This document shows, in pieces, positions 36,838-45,979 of a DNA stretch of 64,000 nucleotides (within the stretch, counting starts at the first letter, position 1; each line of letters starts with the position of its first letter). The stretch comes from Komarekiella atlantica HA4396-MV6 (lineage in GTDB: Bacteria > Cyanobacteriota > Cyanobacteriia > Cyanobacteriales > Nostocaceae): positions 248,001-312,000 of the forward strand of contig JAHHHK010000005.1 of NCBI GenBank assembly GCA_019359395.1, given 5' to 3'. A program made the translations under genes and the position numbers. The notes beneath the pieces were generated by a model that searched no databases, was not told the DNA's origin, and saw only the letters and a list, made by a program, of their open reading frames with translations.

Positions 36838-37521
36838 GTGTATTTACTAATTCCCGCAGCTGGAATCGGCAAAAGAATGGGGAGTAACCGTAATAAACTC
36901 CTGCTCACAGTGCGATCGCAGCCAATTATTGCTTGGACTCTTAAAGCAGCAGTGGCAGCAAGTAAAATCAGTTGGATAGGAATTATTTCTCAACCAACTG
37001 ACTGGCCAGACTTCAAGGTAATTCTCGCCGACCTGAAGCTGACTAAACCAGTGGAACTGATTCAAGGAGGCTCCACACGCCAAGAATCAGTTTACAACGG
37101 CTTGCAGGCGCTACCAGCAGATGCAAAACAAGTGTTAATTCACGATGGAGCCAGATGTCTTGTCACACCCGATTTATTCAACTCTTGCGCCGAAGCCATT
37201 TCCCACTGTCCCGGTTTGATTGCTGCTGTGCCTGTCAAAGATACGATTAAAGTTGTCGATGACAATGGCATAATTCAGAATACACCAGACCGACGGCAAC
37301 TTTGGGCCGCACAAACTCCCCAAGGATTTGATGTCAAATTATTAAAACAGTGCCACGCCGAAGGTGTTCGTTTAGGTTGGGAAGTAACTGATGATGCCGC
37401 TTTGTTTGAAAGGTGTGGTATTGCAGTCCAAATTGTCCAGGGAGAGGAGACAAATTTGAAAGTGACCACTCCCCAAGATTTAGCGATCGCAGAATTTATC
37501 CTCAGAAGTAGAGGCTTGTGA
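36838..37521 (+). CDS. ispD: 2-C-methyl-D-erythritol 4-phosphate cytidylyltransferase
   Basis: The 227-residue protein has the IspD signatures: LLIPAAGIGKRMGSNRNKLL (CTP loop), VLIHDGARCLVTPDL, AAVPVKDTIKVVD and the closing DDAALFERCG with the catalytic acidic residue. It couples CTP with methylerythritol phosphate in the MEP isoprenoid pathway, whose later enzyme IspG is encoded at 44480. The start is taken as GTG at 36838, which has a gagg ribosome site; the reading then begins (M)YLLIPAAG as in homologues. It is a single gene followed by a G-rich tandem repeat. Confidence 0.93.
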   Translation: MYLLIPAAGIGKRMGSNRNKLLLTVRSQPIIAWTLKAAVAASKISWIGIISQPTDWPDFKVILADLKLTKPVELIQGGSTRQESVYNGLQALPADAKQVLIHDGARCLVTPDLFNSCAEAISHCPGLIAAVPVKDTIKVVDDNGIIQNTPDRRQLWAAQTPQGFDVKLLKQCHAEGVRLGWEVTDDAALFERCGIAVQIVQGEETNLKVTTPQDLAIAEFILRSRGL

Positions 37522-37535
37522 TAAGAGTGGGAGCA

Positions 37536-37564
37536 GAGGGGGCAGGGGGCAGGGGGCAGGGGGA
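37536..37564. repeat. G-rich 7-bp tandem repeat (ggggcag)
   Basis: About three copies of ggggcag within a purine-rich run, just after ispD. A complementary C-rich version (ccctgcc units) lies at about 63826-63866. Confidence 0.7.
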
Positions 37565-37724
37565 GAATAAATACTGGCCCTTGACCTCTTCATCTCCCGG
37601 CTCTCCTGCACCTGAAGAGAAACTACTAATCTGATTCGAGTCAACATCTTCTTTGACGTTTTTGGATAAATAGGATACAATCCCACACACTTGGAACTCG
37701 TCCTTTGTCAGGTGTCAATTGCAA

Positions 37725-37760
37725 ATGACTAATGACTAATGACTAATGACTAACGACTAA
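37725..37760. repeat. 7-bp tandem repeat (atgacta) ending at the scpB start
   Basis: Four atgacta units plus one variant (acgacta) run to the base before the scpB ATG. Each ATG opens a four-codon frame MTND followed by TAA; the last one (37746-37760) stops immediately before the scpB start. Confidence 0.8.
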
Positions 37761-38297
37761 ATGATTACAGCCACAGCGACGAAGATAGAAGCGATTCTCT
37801 ATTTAAAGGGTAAGCCCTTGTCGCTCGGCGAAATCGCCGAGTATGCCGCGTGCGATCGCGCGACAGTTGAAGAAGGCATGATTGAACTAATAGACAATTA
37901 TGCCCGCCGAGATAGCGCCCTAGAAGTAGTAGAAACCCCAAATGGTTACAGTTTGCAACTGCGGTCTGACTTTCACGACTTGGTGCAAACGTTGATCCCA
38001 GTAGAATTGGGCTTAGGTGCATTACGGACTTTAGCAGCGATCGCCCTTAATAGTCCAATACTTCAAAGCGACTTGATTAACCTGCGTGGCTCAGGAGTAT
38101 ATCAACACGTCCCGGAACTCGTCGAACTCGGTTTTGTGAGGAAACGCCGAGACAGCGATTCTCGCTCCTACTCGCTTCAAGTAACCCCAAAATTTCATCA
38201 GTATTTCCAAATCGAGCAACTCCCGCAAATATTCCCCATCAGCCAAAAAGAACAACAACTAGAACTAGAACTAGAGCTAGAAGCAAAAGCAGAATAA
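37761..38297 (+). CDS. scpB: Segregation and condensation protein B
   Basis: The 178-residue protein has the two winged-helix domains of ScpB: KIEAILYLKGKPLSLGEIAEY at the start and LGALRTLAAIALNSPILQSD followed by VPELVELGFVRKRRDSDSRS. ScpB is part of the SMC-ScpAB condensin complex that compacts and segregates chromosomes; smc and scpA are not next to it here. The C-terminus ends in a Glu/Leu-rich tail (QQLELELELEAKAE), partly low-complexity. The ATG follows directly after a 7-bp tandem repeat, leaving no normal ribosome site. Confidence 0.88.
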   Translation: MITATATKIEAILYLKGKPLSLGEIAEYAACDRATVEEGMIELIDNYARRDSALEVVETPNGYSLQLRSDFHDLVQTLIPVELGLGALRTLAAIALNSPILQSDLINLRGSGVYQHVPELVELGFVRKRRDSDSRSYSLQVTPKFHQYFQIEQLPQIFPISQKEQQLELELELEAKAE

Positions 38298-38447
38298 AGC
38301 GAGTGAGACAGATAAAGGAATAATTTCTCCCAATCCCCAGCCCCCACTCATGCCATCTCCTCTTCTAGACTTATACCCGTGGTGAATGCGCTACCCTTGT
38401 ACTATGGTTTAGAGTAGAATTAGCAACTAAGCTAAAAAAAACTGCCA

Positions 38448-38795
38448 ATGGTGTTTAATCCTGACTTTCTGAATGACAACTCTGAGGAACACCCTAATCA
38501 ACTTCTGAACGACCACTCTGAGGACTACCCCAATCAGTTGCTCAAATATCTACAGCATCAGTCTCCTGATGTTTTAGCCCGCGTAGCCCAATCTGTTAGC
38601 CCCGAAATTAAACAAATCATTTCGCAAAATGTCCAAGGGCTAGTGGGAATGCTTCCCGCAGAAAATTTCAATGTGCAAATTACAACAGATCGGGAGAACC
38701 TAGCTGGACTTTTAGCATCGGCGATGATGACGGGGTATTTCCTGCGCCAGATGGAACAAAGAATGCAGTTAGAGCATTTGTCTAACAATCAATAG
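38448..38795 (+). CDS. DUF760 protein
   Basis: The 115-residue protein matches DUF760, a family shared by cyanobacteria and chloroplasts: NQLLKYLQHQSPDVLARVAQ, then IISQNVQGLVGMLPAENFNV and the helical LAGLLASAMMTGYFLRQMEQ. Its N-terminus contains a small internal duplication (DNSEEHPNQLLN / DHSEDYPNQLLK). No biochemical function is established. It is a single gene in the same orientation as scpB. Confidence 0.8.
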   Translation: MVFNPDFLNDNSEEHPNQLLNDHSEDYPNQLLKYLQHQSPDVLARVAQSVSPEIKQIISQNVQGLVGMLPAENFNVQITTDRENLAGLLASAMMTGYFLRQMEQRMQLEHLSNNQ

Positions 38796-38852
38796 TTAAC
38801 AGTCAAGAATCAAAGATTTTTGGACTATTGACTATAGGCATATAACTCTTGA

Positions 38853-40058
38853 TTACTTTTTGGGATAAGCCCCTGACTGCACTTTGAAAGTTTGAATTTT
38901 TCCACTGCGGTTGACTTCGATCGCCAGGATATCTCCGACTGAACTAGATTCGACCAACTTCTGTACTTGGGCTGAGGTTTTGACTGCTTTACCGTTAACT
39001 TTTTGAATAATATCTCCTGGGAGCAGTCCGCCTCGCTTGGCTGGAGAGTCGTCCAAAACTCCTTTAATGGCAATTCCAGCATCCTGCTGAATGTTGAGCT
39101 GATTTTCTTGATTAATTTGCTGTTTCTTGGTTGGAGAAAGGTCTGCCATTTCAATACCTAAAAAAGGATGTTCTACACGTCCTTTGGTAAACAGTTCGCT
39201 AGCAATGCGAGCAGCGGTTTCAATGGGGATAGCAAAACCAAGTCCTTGAGCATCAGCGCGGATAGCAGTATTAACGCCAATCACTTCTCCTTGGGCATTT
39301 AATAAGGGCCCGCCAGAATTACCAGGGTTAATTGCGGCATCAGTTTGGATAAAGCTAACTCGCTTATCTGGAACACCAACTTGAGCGCTAGTACGATCTG
39401 TAGCGCTAATGATGCCAATGGTGACAGTATTATCTAAACCTAGGGGATTGCCAATTGCGATCGCCCATTGTCCTGGTATCAAATTTTGCGAATTGCCTAA
39501 CCTCACTGTCGGCAAATCATTCGCTCTGATCTTCACAACTGCCACATCTGTTACAGCATCCACTCCTGCTACTCTACCCTCAAAAGTCCGACCATCTTTG
39601 AGGGTGACTTGTACTGTATCTGTGTCTGCCACCACATGAGCGTTAGTCAGTAATTCTCCATTTTCGCTCAAAATAAAGCCTGAGCCTGTACCACGTTCTA
39701 TTCGTTCTTGGGGAATTGGTTGCTCATCCTCTCCAAAAAATCGGCGTAAGAGGGGATTTTTCAAAGCGTCAGAGATAGGATTTGCTACTTTGCGGGTGGC
39801 ATTAATCCGTACCACCGCTGGCCCGACTCTTTGCACCGCTGTAGCAATAAAATTTACATTATCGCCTCCAGCAGTTCCCATCGAACCGTTGACTGGATTA
39901 GGAACTACATACTCTGGAGGCGAAGCCATTGTGACATTTTTCAGTCGCCGAAATAAGTTATTTTGCGGTAGCAGATAGCGGCTGCCAAACAAACCTGCAC
40001 CGCTGCCAATCGTCAGTAAAGATAGATAAATGGCTAGTTGCTTTAAGGATAAATTCAT
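38853..40058 (-). CDS. HtrA/Deg-type serine protease
   Basis: The 401-residue protein has an N-terminal hydrophobic signal/anchor (LAIYLSLLTIGSGAGLFG), a trypsin-like domain with the triad His in LTNAHVVAD, Asp in AVTDVAVVKI and Ser in NPGNSGGPLLN, and one C-terminal PDZ domain (GLLPGDIIQKVNGKAVKT). This is the HhoA/HhoB/HtrA architecture of cyanobacterial Deg proteases, which degrade or refold damaged proteins in the periplasm or at thylakoids. Which of the three it is cannot be decided by eye. The ATG at 40058 is preferred to a TTG 24 bases upstream. Confidence 0.92.
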   Translation of the reverse strand: MNLSLKQLAIYLSLLTIGSGAGLFGSRYLLPQNNLFRRLKNVTMASPPEYVVPNPVNGSMGTAGGDNVNFIATAVQRVGPAVVRINATRKVANPISDALKNPLLRRFFGEDEQPIPQERIERGTGSGFILSENGELLTNAHVVADTDTVQVTLKDGRTFEGRVAGVDAVTDVAVVKIRANDLPTVRLGNSQNLIPGQWAIAIGNPLGLDNTVTIGIISATDRTSAQVGVPDKRVSFIQTDAAINPGNSGGPLLNAQGEVIGVNTAIRADAQGLGFAIPIETAARIASELFTKGRVEHPFLGIEMADLSPTKKQQINQENQLNIQQDAGIAIKGVLDDSPAKRGGLLPGDIIQKVNGKAVKTSAQVQKLVESSSVGDILAIEVNRSGKIQTFKVQSGAYPKK

Positions 40059-40082
40059 AACTATTACGCTTAAGGACAGCAA

Positions 40083-40385
40083 TGCAGTTGCTAATTTCTA
40101 AGTGTAGTCAAGCAAACGGCAAGTGGACAGGTTAATTTACATAAGAATAGACAGGATTTTGGATGAGATATTGGGGATCACAAATTATGGTTAGGGGAGA
40201 GGTTTGAGGTGATAGGACAATGCCTTGTGGTTAAGGGGGAAGGGGAAAAGGGGAAAGGCTGAAATTTATCCTTTACCCTTTAACCCTTAACCTTTTCCCC
40301 GTCTCAAGAGTCTCCAATCCTTAATCTCCCAGATCTTAGATTCCCCATCTAAAATCTAAAGTTAACGCCCTCTTGACGTACATAC
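40083..40385. other. Divergent intergenic region, protease / M23 gene
   Basis: No gene is seen. The middle (40230-40320) is a purine-rich run followed by its pyrimidine-rich near-complement (aaggggaaaaggggaaagg / cctttaccctttaaccctt), which could form a long hairpin. Confidence 0.5.
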
Positions 40386-41276
40386 ATGACTTTACCCTAT
40401 CGTCAACTATTTCTCTGTAGCTTAGTCAGCGCTTTGGGGCTAGCATCCATACTATCAGGCTTGAACAGCGCCGACGCTGCTGTAGGGGATTGCCCAACTC
40501 CAGCCTTATCTCGCTTCCAACGCCATAAAGTTGCTCGTGGTGAAACTTTGGAGAGCATAGCACAGCGCTACAATCTCGTTCCCACAACTATTATCGGCAT
40601 GAATCCAGCTTTGCAGAATGGTGGTGTTGCTGTTGGTAGCGTACTTCAAATTCCTCCCTATAACGGTATTGTTGTTGAAGTGCCTCGCGGTCAAACTTGG
40701 CGACAAGTAGCGACAAGGTTCAAAGTCCGTGCTGATACATTGTTTGAGGTGAATGGCTGCCAAAAAGACCCCAGAATTGTGTTTGTTCCAGGGATAAATT
40801 GGTCGCCGAATGGTTCTATAACTAAGTCTCCCTCGCCTACTAATACAGGGACGCAAAACCGTGTCTCATTGGCTGGTTATCCCTTGGCACAAGTGACAAC
40901 TGTAGTACTACCTTATGGTTGGCAAATTAATCCTGCTACAGGTGAAGTTTTCTTTCATAGCGGTATTGATTTGTTAGCGACAGTAGGTACTCCTGTGGAA
41001 GCGATCGCTCCTGGGACTGTAGCCTTTGCTACTGACCAAGGTACTTACGGTAAATTAGTCATCATTAACCACAGTGGCGGACTTCAAAGCCGCTACGCCC
41101 AACTTGACAGTATCAAAGTTACTGTTGGTCAGCAAGTCAAAAAAGGAGATTTAGTAGGAACAGTAGGTACTACTGGAAAACCAACTTCTAATCAGCCACA
41201 TCTCCATTTTGAAGTACGTTCTAGCTCATCTCTGGGCTGGGTAGCAGAAGATCCAAAGGGTTATTTGAAGCAATGA
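40386..41276 (+). CDS. LysM-M23 peptidase (peptidoglycan hydrolase-like)
   Basis: The 296-residue protein begins with a signal peptide (LFLCSLVSALGLASILSG, cleavage near SADA), followed by two LysM-like motifs (HKVARGETLESIAQRYNLVP and VEVPRGQTWRQVATRFKV) that bind peptidoglycan. The C-terminal M23 domain has the zinc ligands HxxxD in FHSGIDLLA and HLHFEVR. Such proteins cleave peptide cross-links or activate amidases during cell division. It is exported to the periplasm. The catalytic residues look complete, so activity is plausible. Confidence 0.9.
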   Translation: MTLPYRQLFLCSLVSALGLASILSGLNSADAAVGDCPTPALSRFQRHKVARGETLESIAQRYNLVPTTIIGMNPALQNGGVAVGSVLQIPPYNGIVVEVPRGQTWRQVATRFKVRADTLFEVNGCQKDPRIVFVPGINWSPNGSITKSPSPTNTGTQNRVSLAGYPLAQVTTVVLPYGWQINPATGEVFFHSGIDLLATVGTPVEAIAPGTVAFATDQGTYGKLVIINHSGGLQSRYAQLDSIKVTVGQQVKKGDLVGTVGTTGKPTSNQPHLHFEVRSSSSLGWVAEDPKGYLKQ

Positions 41277-41427
41277 ATGAGGTTTGTTTTGAAACGCAGA
41301 GGCACACAGAGGTTAAGCGCAGCGAAAAGTTCTGAAAGAGGGTTTCCCTCCGTAGGAAACTTTTCAAGACAGAGGAACGCGGAGGAAATCTCTGTGTTCC
41401 TATGCGTAACCTTTGCGATTCTAAGCG

Positions 41428-42465
41428 TTAGAAAAAGGATGCAATAGATTCGGTAGATTTTATGATGTGCATTCCTGCCTCTGCGAATCTTTTAAATGCC
41501 GCGTCTGCCTGTTCTGTATAGTCCACAACGCCAGGAACAACAACGGCAGAAGTGCAATCTTCTAACAGATAGATTTTTTGAGCAAGGGTAGCATCTACCT
41601 GTTTGATTTCTGTTAATAAATCCTCGATTGTCCAAGCGACGCAATGACTTTTAGCTTGACCGCCAATAATTACGACATCAAATTCTAAAAGTTGCTTAAT
41701 CAGACCTATGTTCTTATGAGCAAGTGGACGTTGCTCGAAATCTTCTAATACCTCTGGACGTAAGATGGAATAGTTTTCTGTTAATGGACTCTCCCCCTTA
41801 ATTTCAAATTGCGTCTGACTTTGACGAGCAATACAGTGGAAAAATATTGCTTCTTCCACAGATGAAACTAAAGCATGACCAATACCACCGAGCATAGAAT
41901 GATAAGGCCAAACAATCAGAGGATACTTACCATCTTTACTTAGTTGCTTAACGTAGTGGTAAGCATGTTTTTCTAGTAATTCATAATCTCCATTAGTAAT
42001 ACTATTAGCAACTGCTGGATTAACTTTCCAAATGCCTTTTTCAATATCTATAGGAGTAATGTTGGTAGCAGCTGGTATAGGATGTTCCCCGGCGGCATTA
42101 ACCCAAAAAACAGGATGAAAAATTTGCGTTGCTGTATGGGTGTCCAGTGTGGGTATAATTGTCGTAATTATCCCCAAGTTACCATAAATAAATTCACACA
42201 GTCTTTGATTATCATTTACCGCTCCAGTTCCAGACTTTCCTCCTACAAATAATTCAAATCCAGGGATACAGAAGGTGTTTTGCACATCAATTAGAAGTAG
42301 ACAAATGCGGGTTTTGTCAGAAGATGCTGGTTTGATATTATTTTGTTTCGCCCATGCTTCAGCTTCGGCTGCACGTTCTTGGTAAGGTACGCGCCAAACT
42401 TCACCCACTTTTTCGGGGTTAAAGTGTTGAGGAATAGGTAGTTGAGTTGTTATTTGGGTTTTCAT
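41428..42465 (-). CDS. Isochorismatase/nicotinamidase-like cysteine hydrolase
   Basis: The 345-residue protein has the isochorismatase-superfamily fold: catalytic Asp in [12 protein letters not shown], a lysine region in [11 protein letters not shown], and the catalytic cysteine in [19 protein letters not shown]. It is longer than a typical nicotinamidase (about 200 residues) because of an N-terminal extension of 50 residues and an inserted segment near 100-200 ([19 protein letters not shown]). It may deamidate a nicotinamide-like amide, but the substrate is not shown. It is a single gene beside a decayed toxin-antitoxin operon. Confidence 0.8.
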   Translation of the reverse strand: MKTQITTQLPIPQHFNPEKVGEVWRVPYQERAAEAEAWAKQNNIKPASSDKTRICLLLIDVQNTFCIPGFELFVGGKSGTGAVNDNQRLCEFIYGNLGIITTIIPTLDTHTATQIFHPVFWVNAAGEHPIPAATNITPIDIEKGIWKVNPAVANSITNGDYELLEKHAYHYVKQLSKDGKYPLIVWPYHSMLGGIGHALVSSVEEAIFFHCIARQSQTQFEIKGESPLTENYSILRPEVLEDFEQRPLAHKNIGLIKQLLEFDVVIIGGQAKSHCVAWTIEDLLTEIKQVDATLAQKIYLLEDCTSAVVVPGVVDYTEQADAAFKRFAEAGMHIIKSTESIASFF

Positions 42466-42526
42466 ATAAAATCTGTACTTAATTTTCTAATTATTAGGCT
42501 TGCCTTAATTAAAAATAATGGTGAAT

Positions 42527-42788
42527 TTAGTAAACATTATCGTGAGAACCTAAAGTTAGTAACAAAATTTATTCCTCTCATGATTCAAGATTTGTCACAA
42601 ATTTAAATAAAATACGATTACGATAATCAATTGAACATGAGTATATACCCGATAAATCACCTTCTACGTAAACTGAGTTGAAATGGTTCTTCAGCAATTT
42701 GTTGTAATACTTGCTCAATTTAAGCACGTAACTCAGGATTTTTCTTAACTACACGCTTAAAAGTCGGACTCTAAACCAAATTTTTCAC
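42527..42788 (-). pseudogene. Decayed RelE/ParE-like toxin
   Basis: On the minus strand a GTG at 42788 opens VKNLV-stop-SPTFKRVVKKNPELRA-stop-IEQVLQQIAEEPFQLSLR. After a frameshift it continues GDLSGIYSCSIDYRNRILFK, then FVTNLES-stop-EE-stop-ILLLTLGSHDNVY and a TAA at 42527. This is a complete RelE/YafQ-like toxin (about 86 codons) with four internal stops and one frameshift. Its start overlaps the upstream antitoxin relic (GTGA), preserving the operon layout. It is non-functional. Confidence 0.75.
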
Positions 42789-43001
42789 TCGTCCAACTCC
42801 GCCATCAAATCTGCAACCGAACCACGCCAGACATTACCCTTAGCATAATCACTCTCCGCTTGCGCGATTTATGTTAATAAGTCATTCCGTCGCTGTTGTT
42901 TGAGGCGTTGGATAATATCTACAAGAATAGCCTTGAGCTTTTGGATCTAGTGCTTCCACCGCTTCTATAGCTTTCTGCAATGTCGATGTTTTTTCTAGCA
43001 T
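42785..43001 (-). pseudogene. Decayed antitoxin upstream of the RelE-like relic
   Basis: From ATG at 43001 the frame reads MLEKTSTLQKAIEAVEALDP, then shifts to LKAILVDIIQRLKQQRRNDL, has a TAA, and resumes IAQAESDYAKGNVWRGSVADLMAELDE before its TGA at 42785. The ending GNVWRGSVADLMAEL is typical of cyanobacterial antitoxins paired with RelE-like toxins. One frameshift and one stop make it non-functional. Confidence 0.7.
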
Positions 43002-43048
43002 AGGTGTTAAACAATTTGGTGATAAGTCTAATTTAGCTGGTAGTGGGC

Positions 43049-43084
43049 GCGTAGACGCAAAGCGGCTTGTCGCCAGATATCATC
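43049..43084 (-). repeat. Short dispersed repeat, family A (reverse)
   Basis: Reads on the minus strand gatatctggcgacaagccgc and ends gcgtctacgc. One of seven family copies in the window. Confidence 0.6.
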
Positions 43085-43130
43085 TCTAATCCTCTTCGCA
43101 TCTGCACATATATATAGTAGTAGATTTATA

Positions 43131-44129
43131 TTATTGCAATATAGATTTAGCATCATCTAAACTTTTCAACATCGCCAACCGTTCGTCAAGCCAATCATCC
43201 GTAAACCACCCATAAGGTAAAACATCACTAACTACATTTGTGCTAATTCCCATTACCCAAATATGAGCAGCTTTGATAAACATAGGAATTGATGCCAGTT
43301 CAGACTCGCTCAGTTGACGAATAGCTTGATAACCTTCTACAAAACTGTTTTTGATAGTAGTATCTATCTTCATCCTCAGTGCTATGTGTAAAAACTTTGC
43401 AACATCAAAAGCACGCCAGCCATAACCGCATTGGTCAAAGTCAAATAATGTCGGCTCATTTTGTTCTGTAAAATGAGCATTTCCTGAATGCACATCACCA
43501 ATACAGACTCCATATTCAGGTGCTAACAAAGGTAGCTCCAATACTGCAAATTGGCTTTTAATTTCATCAACTTGTTGTTGAATAAAATCAAGATCCTGTT
43601 TTCGGTGTTGGTAGAGAGGTGAAATTGATGTTATTGACCAATCAAGTAAATATTCGTTATTTAAGATGGAGCGATTAAAGCTACTTTTAAAAGCATCTAG
43701 TACCTGATGAATTTCTGCCAACACCTTTCCTAAAATATAACCTTGTTTAGTATCAAGCTTCTCATTAACTGCATGCCCAGATGCATAAGAAAATACAGCC
43801 ACATAGCGCTTTCCCTCTGGTGCAGCAATTTCTGTAGTGTAATCGCCGTCAATTTTCGCAATAGGGTAAGCAACTGGCTGCTTTTGCTCATGTAAAAACG
43901 CTAGTAATTCCAGTTCAAAATCTATCTCTTGCTTATTTCTCCAATTACACCGATAAACCCGCAGAATATACTTTTCTTCTTCAGTTTCCACTAAATACGT
44001 ATCATTTAGTCCTCGCTTGATTAACTTACAGCTATGAGGTTTGTTAATTGGATACTTGTAAAGTACGGTGGCAATCAAAGCTGCACCACTAGGAATTGAA
44101 TGAATTACAGGTATCAAAGATGGATTCAT
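43131..44129 (-). CDS. APH-fold phosphotransferase
   Basis: The 332-residue protein has the aminoglycoside-phosphotransferase/choline-kinase fold: an N-terminal lobe with KYILRVYR lysine, the catalytic loop GVCIGDVHSGNAHF (Asp) and the metal motif LFDFDQCGYGWRAFDVAKFL. It resembles the SrkA/homoserine-kinase II-like branch rather than true antibiotic-resistance enzymes; PRIAKIDGDY-like resistance features are not evident. Its substrate, a small molecule or a protein, is unknown. It is monocistronic with an ATG start. All catalytic residues look intact. Confidence 0.8.
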   Translation of the reverse strand: MNPSLIPVIHSIPSGAALIATVLYKYPINKPHSCKLIKRGLNDTYLVETEEEKYILRVYRCNWRNKQEIDFELELLAFLHEQKQPVAYPIAKIDGDYTTEIAAPEGKRYVAVFSYASGHAVNEKLDTKQGYILGKVLAEIHQVLDAFKSSFNRSILNNEYLLDWSITSISPLYQHRKQDLDFIQQQVDEIKSQFAVLELPLLAPEYGVCIGDVHSGNAHFTEQNEPTLFDFDQCGYGWRAFDVAKFLHIALRMKIDTTIKNSFVEGYQAIRQLSESELASIPMFIKAAHIWVMGISTNVVSDVLPYGWFTDDWLDERLAMLKSLDDAKSILQ

Positions 44130-44479
44130 AGAATTATTGGTGCTGCTAATAGGATTTATAACTCAGTATTAGAGCGATAACTTCATTAAGCTTTTCTTCT
44201 CTACGTTCGCGTAGCATGTCGTAGACAGACTAAGGCGTAGCTTGGTTCCACAAAGGGTTACGCGAAAGCAACTCACGCCACTCAGCTAAAAAAATTTTAA
44301 AGTTACATATTCTAGAAGATCAGAAAAACCTGTCAATCTGTTGGTTGTTTGTCATTTGGTATCATTCTCCTTTATTTTTCTATATTAATCGTCCAAAAAA
44401 GTCCTACCTGTGGCAATCTGGGAAACAGAGATTTATCAAATCAGATATTTTAGCTACAGCAAATTTACTTAATCAGGTT

Positions 44480-45706
44480 ATGCAAACTCTGCCCACAGTA
44501 AATACTTCAAATACCACATCAAGTCAATCCACTTTTGATACAACCATCAAGCGGCGTAAAACCCGCCCTGTAAAGGTGGGAGATGTCACCATTGGCGGTG
44601 GCTACCCCGTTGTGGTGCAGTCGATGATCAACGAAGACACTCTTGATGTTGATGGTTCCGTGGCTGGTATTCGTCGTCTGCACGAAATTGGCTGCGAAAT
44701 TGTCCGCGTCACAGTGCCGAGTATGGCTCATGCGAAAGCGCTGGGAGAAATTAAACAAAAATTAATTAAAACTTACCGAGATGTGCCAATTGTGGCTGAT
44801 GTGCATCACAATGGCCTAAAAATCGCTGTGGAAGTCGCCAAACACATAGAGAAAGTACGCATTAATCCGGGTTTATATGTGTTTGAAAAACCAAATTTTA
44901 ATAGAACCGAGTACACCAAAGCTGAGTTTGACGAAATTGGTGAAAAAATCCGCGAAACTCTAGAACCTCTGGTAGTTTCTTTGCGTGACCAAGGTAAATC
45001 GATGCGAATTGGCGTAAATCACGGTTCCCTCGCAGAAAGAATGCTATTTACCTACGGTGACACACCAGAGGGAATGGTGGAATCTGCCATAGAATTCATT
45101 CGCATCTGTGAATCTTTGGACTTCCGCAACTTAGTAGTTTCTATGAAAGCTTCGCGAGTACCGGTGATGGTAGCCGCTTACCGCCTAATAGCCAAACGCA
45201 TGGATGACTTGGGGATGGATTATCCGCTACATTTAGGTGTCACCGAAGCGGGTGATGGCGAATACGGGCGAATTAAATCTACAGCTGGTATTGCCACATT
45301 ACTTGCTGATGGCATTGGTGATACTATCCGTGTGTCACTTACAGAACCACCAGAAAAAGAAATTCCCGTCTGCTATAGCATTTTGCAAGCTTTGGGATTG
45401 CGGAAAACAATGGTGGAGTATGTCGCCTGTCCTTCCTGTGGACGTACTTTGTTTAACCTTGAAGAAGTATTACACAAAGTCAGGGAAGCTACTAAACATT
45501 TGACAGGGTTAGACATAGCAGTTATGGGCTGTATTGTCAATGGCCCAGGAGAAATGGCGGATGCTGACTATGGCTACGTAGGCAAGACACCTGGTTATAT
45601 TTCCTTGTATCGTGGCAGAGAAGAAATTAAAAAAGTTCCAGAAGACAGAGGTGTAGAGGAATTAATTAACCTGATTAAGGCAGATGAACGCTGGGTAGAG
45701 CCGTAA
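44480..45706 (+). CDS. ispG: 4-hydroxy-3-methylbut-2-enyl diphosphate synthase
   Basis: The 408-residue protein is IspG/Gcp[21 protein letters not shown] and [11 protein letters not shown] at the start, the [20 protein letters not shown] barrel segment, and the C-terminal [4Fe-4S] ligands in [11 protein letters not shown] and [20 protein letters not shown]. It converts MEcPP to HMBPP in the MEP pathway; in cyanobacteria ferredoxin supplies the electrons. The ATG at 44480 gives the family's usual start; the frame is open further upstream but without similarity. Directly after the stop comes a 7-bp tandem repeat. Confidence 0.95.
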   Translation: MQTLPTVNTSNTTSSQSTFDTTIKRRKTRPVKVGDVTIGGGYPVVVQSMINEDTLDVDGSVAGIRRLHEIGCEIVRVTVPSMAHAKALGEIKQKLIKTYRDVPIVADVHHNGLKIAVEVAKHIEKVRINPGLYVFEKPNFNRTEYTKAEFDEIGEKIRETLEPLVVSLRDQGKSMRIGVNHGSLAERMLFTYGDTPEGMVESAIEFIRICESLDFRNLVVSMKASRVPVMVAAYRLIAKRMDDLGMDYPLHLGVTEAGDGEYGRIKSTAGIATLLADGIGDTIRVSLTEPPEKEIPVCYSILQALGLRKTMVEYVACPSCGRTLFNLEEVLHKVREATKHLTGLDIAVMGCIVNGPGEMADADYGYVGKTPGYISLYRGREEIKKVPEDRGVEELINLIKADERWVEP

Positions 45707-45708
45707 AA

Positions 45709-45740
45709 GGGACTGGGGACTGGGGACTGGGGACTGGGGA
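45709..45740. repeat. 7-bp tandem repeat (gggactg), four units
   Basis: Four exact copies start 3 bases after the ispG stop codon. Confidence 0.85.
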
Positions 45741-45800
45741 GCAAAGGGAAAGTTGCAGTAAGTCTTTCACCTCTGCCCCTTTGCTTGTTTTCAATACTTA

Positions 45801-45828
45801 ATGCCCAATGCCCAATGCCCCATGCCTA
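45801..45828. repeat. 7-bp tandem repeat (atgccca)
   Basis: Two exact atgccca units followed by the variants atgcccc and atgccta. The same unit appears near 61433. Confidence 0.75.
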
Positions 45829-45979
45829 ATCCCTAGAAATTTTGTAGTGGCGACTATTAAGGTAGTCTGATTGTCAAGTAATTTGTTTAAATTAAGAACA
45901 CATGCTTGGTCTGTACAGTTTACCCTGTGTTAGATTGAGCATACTGACTATAAATTTTCCCTCTGACACAGCTGTCATT

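Noticed and set aside
43131-44129. APH-fold gene as an antibiotic-resistance determinant
   Set aside because: The fold covers many small-molecule kinases, and nothing in sequence or context points to an antibiotic.
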